Shown in pieces: positions 48,174 to 58,050 of a DNA stretch of 64,000 bases. Source of the stretch: Microcystis aeruginosa FD4. GTDB taxonomy: Bacteria; Cyanobacteriota; Cyanobacteriia; Cyanobacteriales; Microcystaceae. Location of the stretch: NCBI RefSeq assembly GCF_009792235.1, contig NZ_CP046973.1, forward strand, positions 2,294,001 through 2,358,000, given 5' to 3'. How positions within the stretch are numbered: position 1 is the first letter of the stretch; every line of letters begins with the position of its first letter. Below the pieces are notes generated by a model. The model saw nothing but the letters and a program-made list of their open reading frames with translations, ran no database searches and had not been told where the DNA came from. Position numbers and translations under genes: made by a program.

Positions 48174-50778
48174 GTGCGAAACGTTTAGGCATGAAACAAG
48201 GCTGAAATGCCCGAAATAACCGCCTAGTAAGGTCTTCAGTCCCCTGACTGAATCTAATAGGTCAACCTCGACCAACCTTATAACTGTTTATATGTCCCAA
48301 CGTTTAGTATCACCCGATACCAAACTAGGCAAGGGAACTCAAGGTCAATACACTTTGTAACAATTATTTACAATTGCTACAAAGGTGAGAGTAACGGCGA
48401 TAGCCACCCCCAGATTCAGAAGTCACGACTCTGAGACTGAAGCGGGGAACGGAAGGCTCCTAGATGTAACCTAACATCCGAACCGAGACCACTGCCAACC
48501 ATCCATGATTAGGCGTGAGCCAAATGTCTGACCTGAACCATCGTAAATATTAAGCAGTGAAACAGGTTGACACACTGCGTTCAAAAGAATAAGGGGAATA
48601 GTAAGGAACTCTTACAATCACTTACACAGACCTTTAAAAGTACCCCGATGGAGAGGACAAATCTAAAGATGGAACGCCCATATAAACGGAACGTGATAAA
48701 TCCTTTTAGGCTCTGAGTATCGGTCGAAATACTCAGTAGTGACAAGTGTAAGCGCAAGCCTTTAAGGGTGTGAGATGTAACCAAAAGCCAACGCCTGACA
48801 GTAATAGTCAGGATATGCTAACAGGTTACGGTTTGTCTGTAAGGATAGAGTCTAGTAGGAGTCTATAGGACGAAAGCGAGAGAAGGTAAAGGATTCGGGA
48901 AACCGAAAACCACTAAGACTACGAATGTATGGAAGGCTATCCACTGGGCGAAAATCCAAAGATATGTTTTCAAGCTCCAAAAGAGAATATACCAAGCGGC
49001 TAAATCGGGACAGGATGCAAAGGTTAGAAAGTTGCAACGTCTATTAGTGAAATCATACTACGCTCGTCTATTAGCAGTACGCAAAGTAACCCAAGATAAT
49101 CAAGGAAAGAAAACAGCAGGAGTCGATGGAGTGATAGCAGTATCCCCAGAACAAAGGCTAAATCTAACCGAAGAAATCAAGGGAACACTGAAAGCAAAAC
49201 CGTTAAGAAGGGTGTGGATTCCTAAACCCGGTAGGGATGAAAAACGTCCACTAGGAATACCAACCACCAAAGATAGAGCTAGACAAGCGTTGGTTAAGTT
49301 GACGCTTGAACCAGAATGGGAGTCAAAAATGGAAGGAACCAGCTATGGTTTCCGACCCGGAAGGTCTGCCCATGACGCAATATCAAGGATATACACCACC
49401 ATTAATACAGGTAGCTACTTTGTATTAGATGCCGATATTGCCAAGTGTTTTGACCGAATTAATCACGACTTTTTACTGTCTAAAATTCACTGTCCAAGTT
49501 CCCTGAAAAGAGACATTAAACAATGGCTCAAAGCAGGAGTATTGGATAACGGCGCATTTGAAGAAACAGATACAGGGACACCCCAAGGAGGGGTAATAAG
49601 TCCACTACTAGCCAACATCGCACTGGATGGAATGGCAAGATTGACCGAAACACAATTCCCTAAAAGGAAGAATAGAAATCAAGCTGTTCTAATAAGATAC
49701 GCCGATGATTTTGTAGTGATTTCACCATCACTAGAAATTATTGAACAGTGCCAAACTGCCATTTCCGAATGGTTAAAACCGATAGGATTAGAACTCAAAC
49801 CAGAAAAAACCAGAGTGTGTCACACACTTAACCCCATTGAGTACAAGGGGAAAATAGAAGAACCCGGTTTTGATTTCTTAGGATTCAATATCAGACAATA
49901 CCCAGCCGGAAAATACAAAGCAGGTAAAATAACGAAAGGAATACCTAAAACATTCCTAACCCAGATTAAACCTAGCCAAAAAGCAGTTAAAGCCCACACA
50001 GAAGCGATTAAAGGTGTAATCAAGAAATACAAAACAACACCTCAATCAGCCCTGATTAGTCACTTAAACCCAATCATTAGAGGTTGGGCTAACTACTACT
50101 CAGGAGTAGTATCTATGGATACCTTCAATAAACTAGATTACACAATCTGGTTAATGTTAAGGGCATGGACAGTATCAAGATGCGGTAAAGCGAACTACAA
50201 AAAGCTGAGTAATTATTTTAGACCGGGAACAGTCAAACTCAGCGATGGGAAAGAAAGACACGAATCCTGGTTATTTCAAACCAAAGACGGGTTTCAATTA
50301 TGGAAGCATAACTGGACTCCAATTGTCAGACATACCTTAGTACGCACCGACGCTTCACCTTACGACGGAAATTGGACTTACTGGGCGACCAGAAGAGGAC
50401 AAGCAATCGACACACCTACAAGAGTAGCCAAACTACTTAAGAAGCAACAAGGCAAGTGTAGCCGATGTGGACAATACTTTACCCCCTCAGATTTAATTGA
50501 AGTTGACCACATTCACCCTATCAGCTTAGGCGGAAAGGATGAATACAAAAACCTTCAATTACTACACCGCCACTGTCACGATGATAAATCGGCAACTGAT
50601 GGAAGCCTTAAATCATCTACATTAACATCATCAGAAGTTAGTGTAGATAATACAAGGTCAACCAAAAGAAGTCAAGTTGTATCCTTAACAAGGGAACAGT
50701 TAAACTAGGAGCCGTGTGAGGTGAAAGTCTCATGCACGGTTCTGAATGGGAGGGGAGGTCGGTGACGACCTTCTCGAC
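48174..50778 (+). mobile_element. group II intron in the htrA leader
   Basis: The 5' end is GTGCGAAACG. Domain V is recognisable at about 50708-50745 (GAGCCGTGTGAGG .. CTCATGCACGGTTC), domain VI follows (GGAGGTCGGTGACGACCTTC), and the 3' end is near CTCGAC at 50778. The total is about 2.6 kb with a reverse transcriptase/maturase gene in domain IV. It lies between a TATAAT-like box at 48159-48164 and the start of the htrA gene, so it should be spliced out of the htrA mRNA leader. Exact boundaries are within a few bases. Confidence 0.85.
49032..50708 (+). CDS. ltrA: group II intron reverse transcriptase/maturase with HNH endonuclease
   Basis: 558 aa from a TTG. RT domain with RVWIPKPGRDEKRPLGIPTT, FVLDADIAKCFD and the catalytic IRYADDFVVI (residues 221-230); maturase domain X (NPIIRGWANYYSGVVSMDTF); C-terminal HNH: CSRCGQYF, VDHIHPISLGG and HRHCHDD. 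The protein splices the intron and reverse-transcribes it into new sites. The frame is open upstream to about 48849 and encodes VWKAIHWAKIQRYVFKLQKR, the conserved RT N-terminus, but without ATG, GTG or TTG there. Confidence 0.9.
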   Translation: MQRLLVKSYYARLLAVRKVTQDNQGKKTAGVDGVIAVSPEQRLNLTEEIKGTLKAKPLRRVWIPKPGRDEKRPLGIPTTKDRARQALVKLTLEPEWESKMEGTSYGFRPGRSAHDAISRIYTTINTGSYFVLDADIAKCFDRINHDFLLSKIHCPSSLKRDIKQWLKAGVLDNGAFEETDTGTPQGGVISPLLANIALDGMARLTETQFPKRKNRNQAVLIRYADDFVVISPSLEIIEQCQTAISEWLKPIGLELKPEKTRVCHTLNPIEYKGKIEEPGFDFLGFNIRQYPAGKYKAGKITKGIPKTFLTQIKPSQKAVKAHTEAIKGVIKKYKTTPQSALISHLNPIIRGWANYYSGVVSMDTFNKLDYTIWLMLRAWTVSRCGKANYKKLSNYFRPGTVKLSDGKERHESWLFQTKDGFQLWKHNWTPIVRHTLVRTDASPYDGNWTYWATRRGQAIDTPTRVAKLLKKQQGKCSRCGQYFTPSDLIEVDHIHPISLGGKDEYKNLQLLHRHCHDDKSATDGSLKSSTLTSSEVSVDNTRSTKRSQVVSLTREQLN

Positions 50779-50830
50779 CCCTAATTTTGGGGCCGATTCT
50801 ACCGCACACGACATTTTAGGGCTAGAGCTT

Positions 50831-52021
50831 ATGGGTTTATTGACAAGATTGGGGATTTCACTGGGATTACTCGCCCTAGGTGGTACTGTGGGGGTGCTAG
50901 GAAATCAGTATTTAAGCAGAAAAGCGCCCCTAGAGGTAAATAAACCGCCAGCAATCCTCCCCGCTTCCCTCTCTCTCCCTGTTATTCCCCAAACCGACGG
51001 TAATGTTAATTTTATCGCCCAGGCCGTGCAGAAAGTTGGGCCGGCGGTGGTGCGGATTGACTCGGCCCGGGAAGTGGCCGACCAAATTCCCGAAGAATTT
51101 AAACAGCCCTTTTTTCGGCGCTTTTTTGGTAATGAAGTGCCGATTCCCAAGGAGCATTTGGAACGAGGAACCGGTTCTGGGTTTATAATTAGTACAGATG
51201 GACTACTTTTAACTAATGCCCATGTGGTGGAAGGGACAACCCAAGTAAAAGTGACTCTGAAAAACGGTCAAACTTATCAGGGTAAAGTCCTAGGGGTTGA
51301 CAATATGACCGATGTGGCCCTGGTGAAAATCGAGGCGGAAAATTTACCGACGGTGACTTTTGGCAAGGCCGAAACTTTAATACCTGGGGAGTGGGCGATC
51401 GCAATTGGCAATCCCCTAGGCTTAGATAATACGGTTACGGTGGGCATTATTAGCGCCTTGGGCCGGACTAGCAGCGAAGTGGGGGTTCCCGATAAACGGG
51501 TTCGTTTTATTCAAACCGATGCCGCTATTAACCCCGGCAATTCTGGTGGTCCGTTGCTAAACGCCAAGGGGGAAGTTATCGGTATTAATACGGCAATTCG
51601 GGCCGATGCCCAGGGTTTAGGGTTTGCCATTCCCATCGAAACCGCCCAAAAAGTGGCGGGACAGCTATCTAGCAAGGGTAAAGCGGAACATCCCTACATC
51701 GGTATCCACATGGTGACGCTAACCCCAGAATTACGGCAGCAATTGAACGAAACTAAAGAATTAAACTTTAATATTGACCAAAATGAAGGGGTAATCGTCC
51801 TGCGAGTGGTGGAAAATTCCCCCGCCCAAAAAGCCGGAATGCAAGCGGGTGATATCATCGAAACTGTGGCAGGAAACCCCGTTAAAACCGCTTCCGATGT
51901 GCAGCAAGGTGTAGAAACCAGTGCGATCGGTGGTAATCTGGAAATCGAGATTAACCGCAGGGGTAAACAACAAACTCTCACCGTTCAACCGGGGGTTTTT
52001 CCCAGCAAAACTAGCGATTAA
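50831..52021 (+). CDS. HtrA/Deg family serine protease
   Basis: 396 aa from the ATG at 50831; the longer frame upstream is intron sequence. A membrane anchor or signal (LGISLGLLALGGTVGVLGNQ), then a trypsin-like domain with His in LLTNAHVVEG, Asp in NMTDVALVK and Ser in NPGNSGGP, and one PDZ domain (PAQKAGMQAGDIIETVAG). This is the HhoA/HhoB/HtrA layout of cyanobacteria; I cannot tell which paralogue. It degrades damaged periplasmic and envelope proteins. lptC follows after 74 bp. Confidence 0.92.
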   Translation: MGLLTRLGISLGLLALGGTVGVLGNQYLSRKAPLEVNKPPAILPASLSLPVIPQTDGNVNFIAQAVQKVGPAVVRIDSAREVADQIPEEFKQPFFRRFFGNEVPIPKEHLERGTGSGFIISTDGLLLTNAHVVEGTTQVKVTLKNGQTYQGKVLGVDNMTDVALVKIEAENLPTVTFGKAETLIPGEWAIAIGNPLGLDNTVTVGIISALGRTSSEVGVPDKRVRFIQTDAAINPGNSGGPLLNAKGEVIGINTAIRADAQGLGFAIPIETAQKVAGQLSSKGKAEHPYIGIHMVTLTPELRQQLNETKELNFNIDQNEGVIVLRVVENSPAQKAGMQAGDIIETVAGNPVKTASDVQQGVETSAIGGNLEIEINRRGKQQTLTVQPGVFPSKTSD

Positions 52022-52095
52022 CCATCCCAACCGGTCAAGGGGCGACTCCTTACCCTACACTGGGAGGAGAGAAAATAGCAGCGGAGCGATCGAAA

Positions 52096-53245
52096 TTGAG
52101 GCAGCGGTTACACTTAAAACTATCAATTGGGCGCGGGGCTGCCCTCCTAATCGGTTTGCTGGGATTAACGGCCTGTCAACCTCCCGATCCGCCGACAATT
52201 TCGCCGACAGCATCGCCTAAAATTGAGGAAACTGGCCGCTTAATTCTCAATAATGCCACTTTAGAACAGGCTAACCCTTCGGGACAACCCCTCTGGAAAA
52301 TTCAAGTCAAAAAAGCTACCTACACCCAAGACCAAAAAATCGCCCGTCTGGAAAATGTCAAGGGTAATATCTATCAAGATGGGAAGGTGGTTTTACAGGT
52401 TAGTGCTGACCGCGGTGAAGTCTACAAGGAAGGCCAGGAAATTCTCCTCAAAGATAATATTGTGGCTGTGGATCCCCGCAATAAAGCCATTATTAACGCG
52501 CCCGAATTGCGTTGGCTACCCAAGGAAGGTATTTTAATCTCCCCCAAAGGGATCAAAGGTAGTCATCTACAACTAGAAGCCAAGGCGCGCCAAGGACGCT
52601 ACGACACGCGCCAAGAAAAACTAGAATTACAAGGTCAAGTGGTGGCTACGGCCAAGGAATCTCGTGTTGTCCTGCAAACCGAGCGCCTGTACTGGGAAAT
52701 TCCGCAACAGGTCATTAGTACCGATCAAAAAGTCGCTTTTGATCGCTATATTAGTAAAACTATTATCGATCGCCTTACTGCTATCGGCGGTCGTTGGGAA
52801 AGAAAAAATAATCAGGTTATCCTCCAAGAAAACCTCGAATATCGCTCTTTAGAACCACCTTTACAGATTTCTGGTTCTCAGGCAATTTGGAACTATCAAA
52901 ATCGTACCCTAACGTCTGAGCGCCCCACGGAAATTTTTCAATATCAAGATTCAAATCACTATTACCGGTAATCGTGTGGTGGTGGAATTAGGCAATCGCA
53001 TCGCTTATCTCAAGGATGGGGTTAAGGGAATTAATCAGAAAACTGGGGCGCAATTGTATAGTCAGATCTTAACTTGGAAAATGTCCGAAAAAATTGTCGA
53101 GGCCGAGGGGAATATTATCTATGAACAACAGGAACCAAAATTTAATCTCACCGGCGATAAAGCGATCGGCACCTTAGAAGATAATAACATTGTTGTTAGT
53201 AGTAGCTCCCCCGATCGAGTTGTCACCGAGATTTATCCTCGTTAA
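52096..53245 (+). pseudogene. lptC: LptC-like LPS export protein, frameshifted
   Basis: The first frame (52096-52971, TTG start) has a lipoprotein signal (LLIGLLGLTACQPP, Cys lipid site) and repeated beta-jellyroll units (ARLENVKGNIYQDGKVVLQV; LQGQVVATAKESRVVLQTER). At about 52934-52945 (a run of T) the frame shifts. The continuation to 53245 reads IQITITGNRVVVELGNRIAY and LTGDKAIGTLEDNNIVVSSS. Together they make about 382 aa, the length of cyanobacterial LptC. Either a sequencing slip or a truncated protein that keeps most repeats. Confidence 0.8.
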
Positions 53246-53434
53246 AGATTTATAGGATCTTCTCGACTTTTTGTGATAATTTTTGCTTATGGAATCGTGA
53301 AACGTTTACTGGGAAAGACTTTATCCACGTCCCAAGGAGCAAAATCGATTAAATCCCTGCTAATTTGTTCGCTAGTCATAAAAATTTGCAGAAATAATCC
53401 TGGGGAGCAGTCAACGACAATACCGAAAGAAGAC

Positions 53435-53525
53435 GGAGAGGGAGGGATTCGAACCCTCGGTACGGTCTTACGATTCGTACAACAGATTAGCAATCTGCCG
53501 CATTCGACCACTCTGCCACCTCTCC
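53435..53525 (-). tRNA. tRNA-Ser (GCT anticodon)
   Basis: 91 nt. Acceptor stem GGAGAGG / CCTCTCC, anticodon loop in CAGATTGCTAATCTG with GCT, a long class II variable arm, and the T-loop GGTTCGAATCC. No CCA encoded. It lies between lptC and the exporter genes of the biosynthetic locus. Confidence 0.95.
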
Positions 53526-53586
53526 AAGATGACATTGTTTTATTCTAACATGAAGGGCCGATTTTTGGCAAGTAATTTTTGGGCAG

Positions 53587-54318
53587 TTAATCCCTTAAAC
53601 GACCATCCTCCATATTGACAATACGAACGGCAAAGCCGCGCCAAAGGCGATCGGCGATGTCGAGAATCCGGTTATCGTGGGTGACAAGTAAAATCGTGCA
53701 ACCTTGTTCTTTTGCCAATTTCTGCATGATTTCCACCACATCACGCCCAGATTGTTTATCTAAGGCCGCGGTCGGTTCATCAGCGAGGACTAATTTGGGA
53801 TGACTGACGAGGGCGCGAGCGATCGCCACCCGTTGTTTTTGTCCCCCCGATAGATCATGGGGATAATAATCAACGCGGTCCCCTAAACCCACAGATTCCA
53901 AAATTGCCGTGGCTTTTTGATCGAGATCTTGTTCTAAAAACTCCTCGTGCAGTTCCAAGGACATCCTAACGTTTTGTTTCGCTGTCAGGAATTTTAGTAA
54001 ATTATGTGCTTGAAAAATATAGCCAATTTGTCGGCGAATTTTCAGCATTTTGCCCTTAGCAATTCCTAACATTTCTTGGCCGAGAATTTTTAAACTGCCC
54101 GCTTGTGCCGATCGCAAACCTCCCATTAAACTCAATAAAGTAGTTTTCCCCGATCCCGAAGGACCTGTTAAGATGACAATTTCTCCTAGATTAATATTAA
54201 GATTAATATCAAATAATACCTGTTTACGCAGTTTTCCTTCGCCAAAATAGTGGTTAAGAGAATTGATAGATATAACAGGTTCTAATGAAGTTACAGATTC
54301 AATTTGCAGCATTTCCAT
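53587..54318 (-). CDS. devA: DevA-type ABC exporter ATP-binding protein
   Basis: 243 aa. Walker A LTGPSGSGKTTLLSLMGG near residue 50, the DevA-like stretch IRRQIGYIFQAHNLLKFLTA, signature HDLSGGQKQRVAIARAL, Walker B LVLADEPTAALD, and switch LLVTHDNRI. The ATPase of a DevBCA exporter, a three-part pump that moves glycolipids or related lipids across the envelope with a TolC-like channel. The third gene of a devB-devC-devA order on the minus strand, 20 bp after devC. Confidence 0.92.
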   Translation of the reverse strand: MEMLQIESVTSLEPVISINSLNHYFGEGKLRKQVLFDINLNINLGEIVILTGPSGSGKTTLLSLMGGLRSAQAGSLKILGQEMLGIAKGKMLKIRRQIGYIFQAHNLLKFLTAKQNVRMSLELHEEFLEQDLDQKATAILESVGLGDRVDYYPHDLSGGQKQRVAIARALVSHPKLVLADEPTAALDKQSGRDVVEIMQKLAKEQGCTILLVTHDNRILDIADRLWRGFAVRIVNMEDGRLRD

Positions 54319-54338
54319 AGTTGTAACTATCCTCGAAA

Positions 54339-55502
54339 CTAAAAAATATCAGCCGGGTCAGCAGAACGCAGTTTATTCATGGCGATCACTCCAGAAACAG
54401 CACACATAATAATTGTCAATATTAATACCATGACAGCACGACTAACCTTCATCATAATTGGTAATTGAGTAGCACTATAACCAAGTTGATACAGTCCGAT
54501 CGAAAAGAAAAAGCCTGGAATATAACCTAAAATAGCTAATAATAATGAAGCCTGTATTAAGACACCGAGTAAGTAGCGATCGCTGTAGCCCATAGCTTTC
54601 ATAGTAGCATATTCTGGTAGGTGATCTGATACATCAGCATAAAGAATCTGATAAACAATTACAATACCAACAATAAACCCTACCATTACCCCTAAACCAA
54701 AAACAAAACCAATCCCTTGAGCTTCCCAGTAATTAATCTCATTTTGAGCTAATTGAGCCGGAGTAAACACTTTCACATCTTTGGGTAAATTAGCTGTCAA
54801 TTGTTCCTGAATTTTTTCAACAGAAGCTCCTGATTTTAACCTAATCAAACCCATAGATATTCTATCAGGTTTATTATCGGGAAAGAGGTTAAGAAAAGTC
54901 GAATCGCTGGTAATGACATTCCCATCAGTTACAAAAGAAGCTCCTATATTAAATAAACCTATCAAATCTACTGTTTTATCATTCATCTGGATTTCTACAT
55001 TTCCTTGCTGTTTGAATAAATCAGTCATTGGTCCGTATTCTGGTCGAGATCCTTGATCAAATAGGATTCGGTTGAGTTGGTTTAACTGTGATTGATGTGA
55101 CTTAATTTCTGTAGGGAGAAAAGGTGGATTAACAGGATCAATTCCCCAAACTAAAATATTGCGATTGATTTGAGTTTCAGGATTGCGCCACTGAGCAAAC
55201 CCTATATAGATAGGTAAAACTGATTCTACTTGTTCATAAGCGAGGGTTTGAAATAATCGTTCTCTCGGAAATTGTTTAACCAAGTATAGGGTTTGAAACT
55301 GAGAGTTTACTAAGACTAGATCCCCTTGTAAAAGTTGATGAGATTTCGCAGCACCATCAAACAAAGCATCTAACATTCCTAATTGGAAAAACATAAGAAT
55401 ATCAGCAAAGGCAATTCCAGCGATCGCAACGCTAAGACGAATTTTTTCTTTCATTAGCTGAAGTAAAGCTAGGGGGGTTTTACGGAACAGTTTCTTGGGC
55501 AT
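54339..55502 (-). CDS. devC: DevC-type ABC exporter permease
   Basis: 387 aa from the ATG at 55502. N-terminal transmembrane helix (SVAIAGIAFADILMFFQLGM), a large periplasmic MacB-like domain (about 60-250), and three C-terminal helices (GIGFVFGLGVMVGFIVGIVI; LLGVLIQASLLLAILGYIPG; VMVLILTIIMCAVSGVIA). Motif EYATMKAMGYSD is typical of DevC/FtsX. It pairs with DevA and the DevB adaptor. Starts 22 bp after devB. Confidence 0.92.
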   Translation of the reverse strand: MPKKLFRKTPLALLQLMKEKIRLSVAIAGIAFADILMFFQLGMLDALFDGAAKSHQLLQGDLVLVNSQFQTLYLVKQFPRERLFQTLAYEQVESVLPIYIGFAQWRNPETQINRNILVWGIDPVNPPFLPTEIKSHQSQLNQLNRILFDQGSRPEYGPMTDLFKQQGNVEIQMNDKTVDLIGLFNIGASFVTDGNVITSDSTFLNLFPDNKPDRISMGLIRLKSGASVEKIQEQLTANLPKDVKVFTPAQLAQNEINYWEAQGIGFVFGLGVMVGFIVGIVIVYQILYADVSDHLPEYATMKAMGYSDRYLLGVLIQASLLLAILGYIPGFFFSIGLYQLGYSATQLPIMMKVSRAVMVLILTIIMCAVSGVIAMNKLRSADPADIF

Positions 55503-55524
55503 ATATTGGCTCAATATTAAGGGT

Positions 55525-56832
55525 TTAAGAATTAGGATTGTCAACTTGTATTTCTACTTGTACTTGCAAATTAGTTAAGCTGGCTACCCGTTGACTATCT
55601 TGAGAATTGAGACGAATTTTGACTTCTATGACTCGGCGATCTAGGTTTTCTCCCGGTTGACTACTAAAGACATTTTGCCGATTTACTTGTAAACCAATTT
55701 GAGAGACAGTACCCTTTAATTTACCCGAAAAAGCTTGGCTAGTAATGACAGCTTGTTGTCCCAGTTTCACTTTATCAATATCAGTTTGATACACCTCTGC
55801 TACAGCCACCATATCATTTGTTTGTGCCAGTTCTAGCAAACCAGAATCACCAATTTTTTCGCCAACTCGCGTATGAATTTTGAGAATTTGTCCGTTAATA
55901 GGACTCTTGATGTAAACTTGATTTAAGTTAATCTCTGCTTGTTGTAAATTAGCCAAAGCGTTATCAACTTCCGCTTGAGCAATTTGTATATCAACGGGAC
56001 GAACTTCAGCCACTTGATTAAGGGTGGCTTTTGCTTGTTGAATTTGCTGTGTTCCCGTTGCTTTAGTGCGCTCTAAGTTAGCTTGGGCTTCAGCAATTTG
56101 TTCTTGATAAGTATTGAGAATACGTTGAAGATTAGCTTGAGCTTCTTTTAAAGATTCTTGCAGAGTTTTTTGTTTGAGACATTTACTCTCATAATCAGAA
56201 TTTGAGACGACTTCATTTTGATATAAAATTTGATAACGCTGACATTCAGTTTTAGAATTTTCTAGTTCTGCTTCTAACCGAGAAATTGTCGCTTTTTGTG
56301 TAGCTGTTTCTCCCTGTAACTGTGCTTGTAGTTTGGCTATGGTTGCTTTTTGTTCCCTAGTTTGTCCCTCTAAATCAGCTTTAGCCTTTTCTACCGTCGC
56401 TTTTTGAGCATTAATCTCTCCAACCTTTGCCCCTGCTTTAACTTGAGCTAGACGCGCTTGAACTACTTTTAACTGTTCTTGATTTTGTTTAACTACTGAT
56501 TGTAAACGGTTACGAGAATCTAAAATGGCAATTACTTGTCCGGCTGATACTTTTGACCCCTCTTTAACTAATAATTGTTCCACGCGATCACCATCTAAAG
56601 GCAAGGGAACATCGAGACGAATAACTTCACTTTCAGGTTCCAATCTTCCCAAAGCGGCTACTTTACTAATAGGGGGTGTTGTTGCTTTTGATTCAGGGGT
56701 AGCTTGACTACTCCATCTAAGGGGCAAAACTTGATAAACTACACCCACACTGATCACAGTGGTGGCAACAGCAGCAACGGCTAAAATCCAGCGTAAAGGA
56801 TGGGAATGCTTACATAATGAATCAGTTTTCAT
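55525..56832 (-). CDS. devB: DevB-type (HlyD family) membrane fusion protein
   Basis: 435 aa. One N-terminal membrane anchor (WILAVAAVATTVISVGVVYQ), biotinyl-lipoyl halves (SKVSAGQVIAILDSRNRLQS and YIKSPINGQILKIHTRVGEK), and between them a long coiled-coil hairpin (about 110-290, rich in Q/A/E/L). This is the adaptor that links DevCA in the inner membrane to an outer-membrane channel. In heterocyst-forming species the same type exports heterocyst glycolipids. Here it belongs to the PKS locus. Confidence 0.92.
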   Translation of the reverse strand: MKTDSLCKHSHPLRWILAVAAVATTVISVGVVYQVLPLRWSSQATPESKATTPPISKVAALGRLEPESEVIRLDVPLPLDGDRVEQLLVKEGSKVSAGQVIAILDSRNRLQSVVKQNQEQLKVVQARLAQVKAGAKVGEINAQKATVEKAKADLEGQTREQKATIAKLQAQLQGETATQKATISRLEAELENSKTECQRYQILYQNEVVSNSDYESKCLKQKTLQESLKEAQANLQRILNTYQEQIAEAQANLERTKATGTQQIQQAKATLNQVAEVRPVDIQIAQAEVDNALANLQQAEINLNQVYIKSPINGQILKIHTRVGEKIGDSGLLELAQTNDMVAVAEVYQTDIDKVKLGQQAVITSQAFSGKLKGTVSQIGLQVNRQNVFSSQPGENLDRRVIEVKIRLNSQDSQRVASLTNLQVQVEIQVDNPNS

Positions 56833-57074
56833 GGCTATTTCTTCCGTTTTGTTTTTGCTCTAGATAACTGGTAATCATGTTTAGTTTTCCTCAACTGCTG
56901 GATTATATTATATCACACATCCGTTATAAATAATTTAGACACAAAATAGTGACATTTTAGATACTTTTGTGCAGTTTATTCTTGGTGTTCTTAATAAAAT
57001 ATTAATGATTATATAAAGCTAAATTGTCATCAATAAGCCAGATAAAAATTTTGCTTCTATCTGGCCAAATTTGT

Positions 57075-57953
57075 TTAAGTTTTGATAGCTACTAATGCAC
57101 AAAATTTATGCTTAACTACCACGGGATTTTGAGAGTAAAATCTCTGATTAGCATAACCAACAAAAGTCTCAAAGATTTGAGGGATTAAAGCCGGATCTAA
57201 GGCATCGATAAAACCAGCAGATGCCACAGATTTTAGCATATAATCAGCTATTTGCTCTCCATTAACACAAGGAATAATAACTTCACCATTCCATGCGTTT
57301 TGTGATTTAAGATGACCATGACCAAAAGTTTTAATCAAGTAATCGTTATTTTTAGGAAGATTGATATTTATATTTTTGATCATTGCATGAGGATAATCCA
57401 TTAAAACCTGGGTGAATAGATCAGAAACATCTTTTAAAGAGGAAGAGGTATTGTCAATCATTCCGAAAAAACCACCTGTTTTTAGCACTCTTTCTAGCTG
57501 TTGTCTCAAGCGAGTATGATTCATATAGCAAGTTCCCCAACCACAAACCAAACCATCGAGACAATTAGAAGATAAACTCTCTAAAAATGAAAGGCCATCT
57601 AACTGAACAAAGCGAATATTGTTCAAATTTTGATTCAAAGCTTTTTCTTGATTTTTTTCGAGCATTCCAGCCGAGAGATCAACAGCAATTATTTGACCTG
57701 TTTGTCCAACTGCGTGAGCTAATTTGGTAGTAAAAAATCCAGTACCACAAGCAAGATCGACAATAACTTGGCCTTCTTTAACTGGTAATTTTTCCCAAAG
57801 TTCTAAAGCACTACTGCCAAGATTCCGAGAGTAGTAATCGTCGAAAGACACAGCCCCTTTATCATAATCAGCAATAGGGTTAGAATTCACTTGGCTTAGT
57901 TTTACCTTAGCAACTTGATAGATCAGCTTTGGCATTTTTAAAAGTGTCGTCAT
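57075..57953 (-). CDS. class I S-adenosylmethionine-dependent methyltransferase
   Basis: 292 aa. Motif I VDLACGTGFFTTKL at residues 65-78, motif II IIAVDLSAGMLEKN, and DGLVCGWGTCYMNH near 133. The C-terminal half is substrate-binding and unlike ubiquinone-type enzymes. The fold can methylate O, N or C; the substrate is unknown. It lies between the AOS gene and devB, all minus strand, so it probably tailors the product of the PKS/AOS pair. About 240 bp separate it from devB, where a separate promoter could lie. Confidence 0.85.
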   Translation of the reverse strand: MTTLLKMPKLIYQVAKVKLSQVNSNPIADYDKGAVSFDDYYSRNLGSSALELWEKLPVKEGQVIVDLACGTGFFTTKLAHAVGQTGQIIAVDLSAGMLEKNQEKALNQNLNNIRFVQLDGLSFLESLSSNCLDGLVCGWGTCYMNHTRLRQQLERVLKTGGFFGMIDNTSSSLKDVSDLFTQVLMDYPHAMIKNININLPKNNDYLIKTFGHGHLKSQNAWNGEVIIPCVNGEQIADYMLKSVASAGFIDALDPALIPQIFETFVGYANQRFYSQNPVVVKHKFCALVAIKT

Positions 57954-58050
57954 TTTTTTGCCTCTAAATGATAAAAATCAAATAAGAATAAAAACGAGAA
58001 AGAGAAAAAAACTAGAGAACACCAGATTAGAATGAAAAACTGGATAGCTA

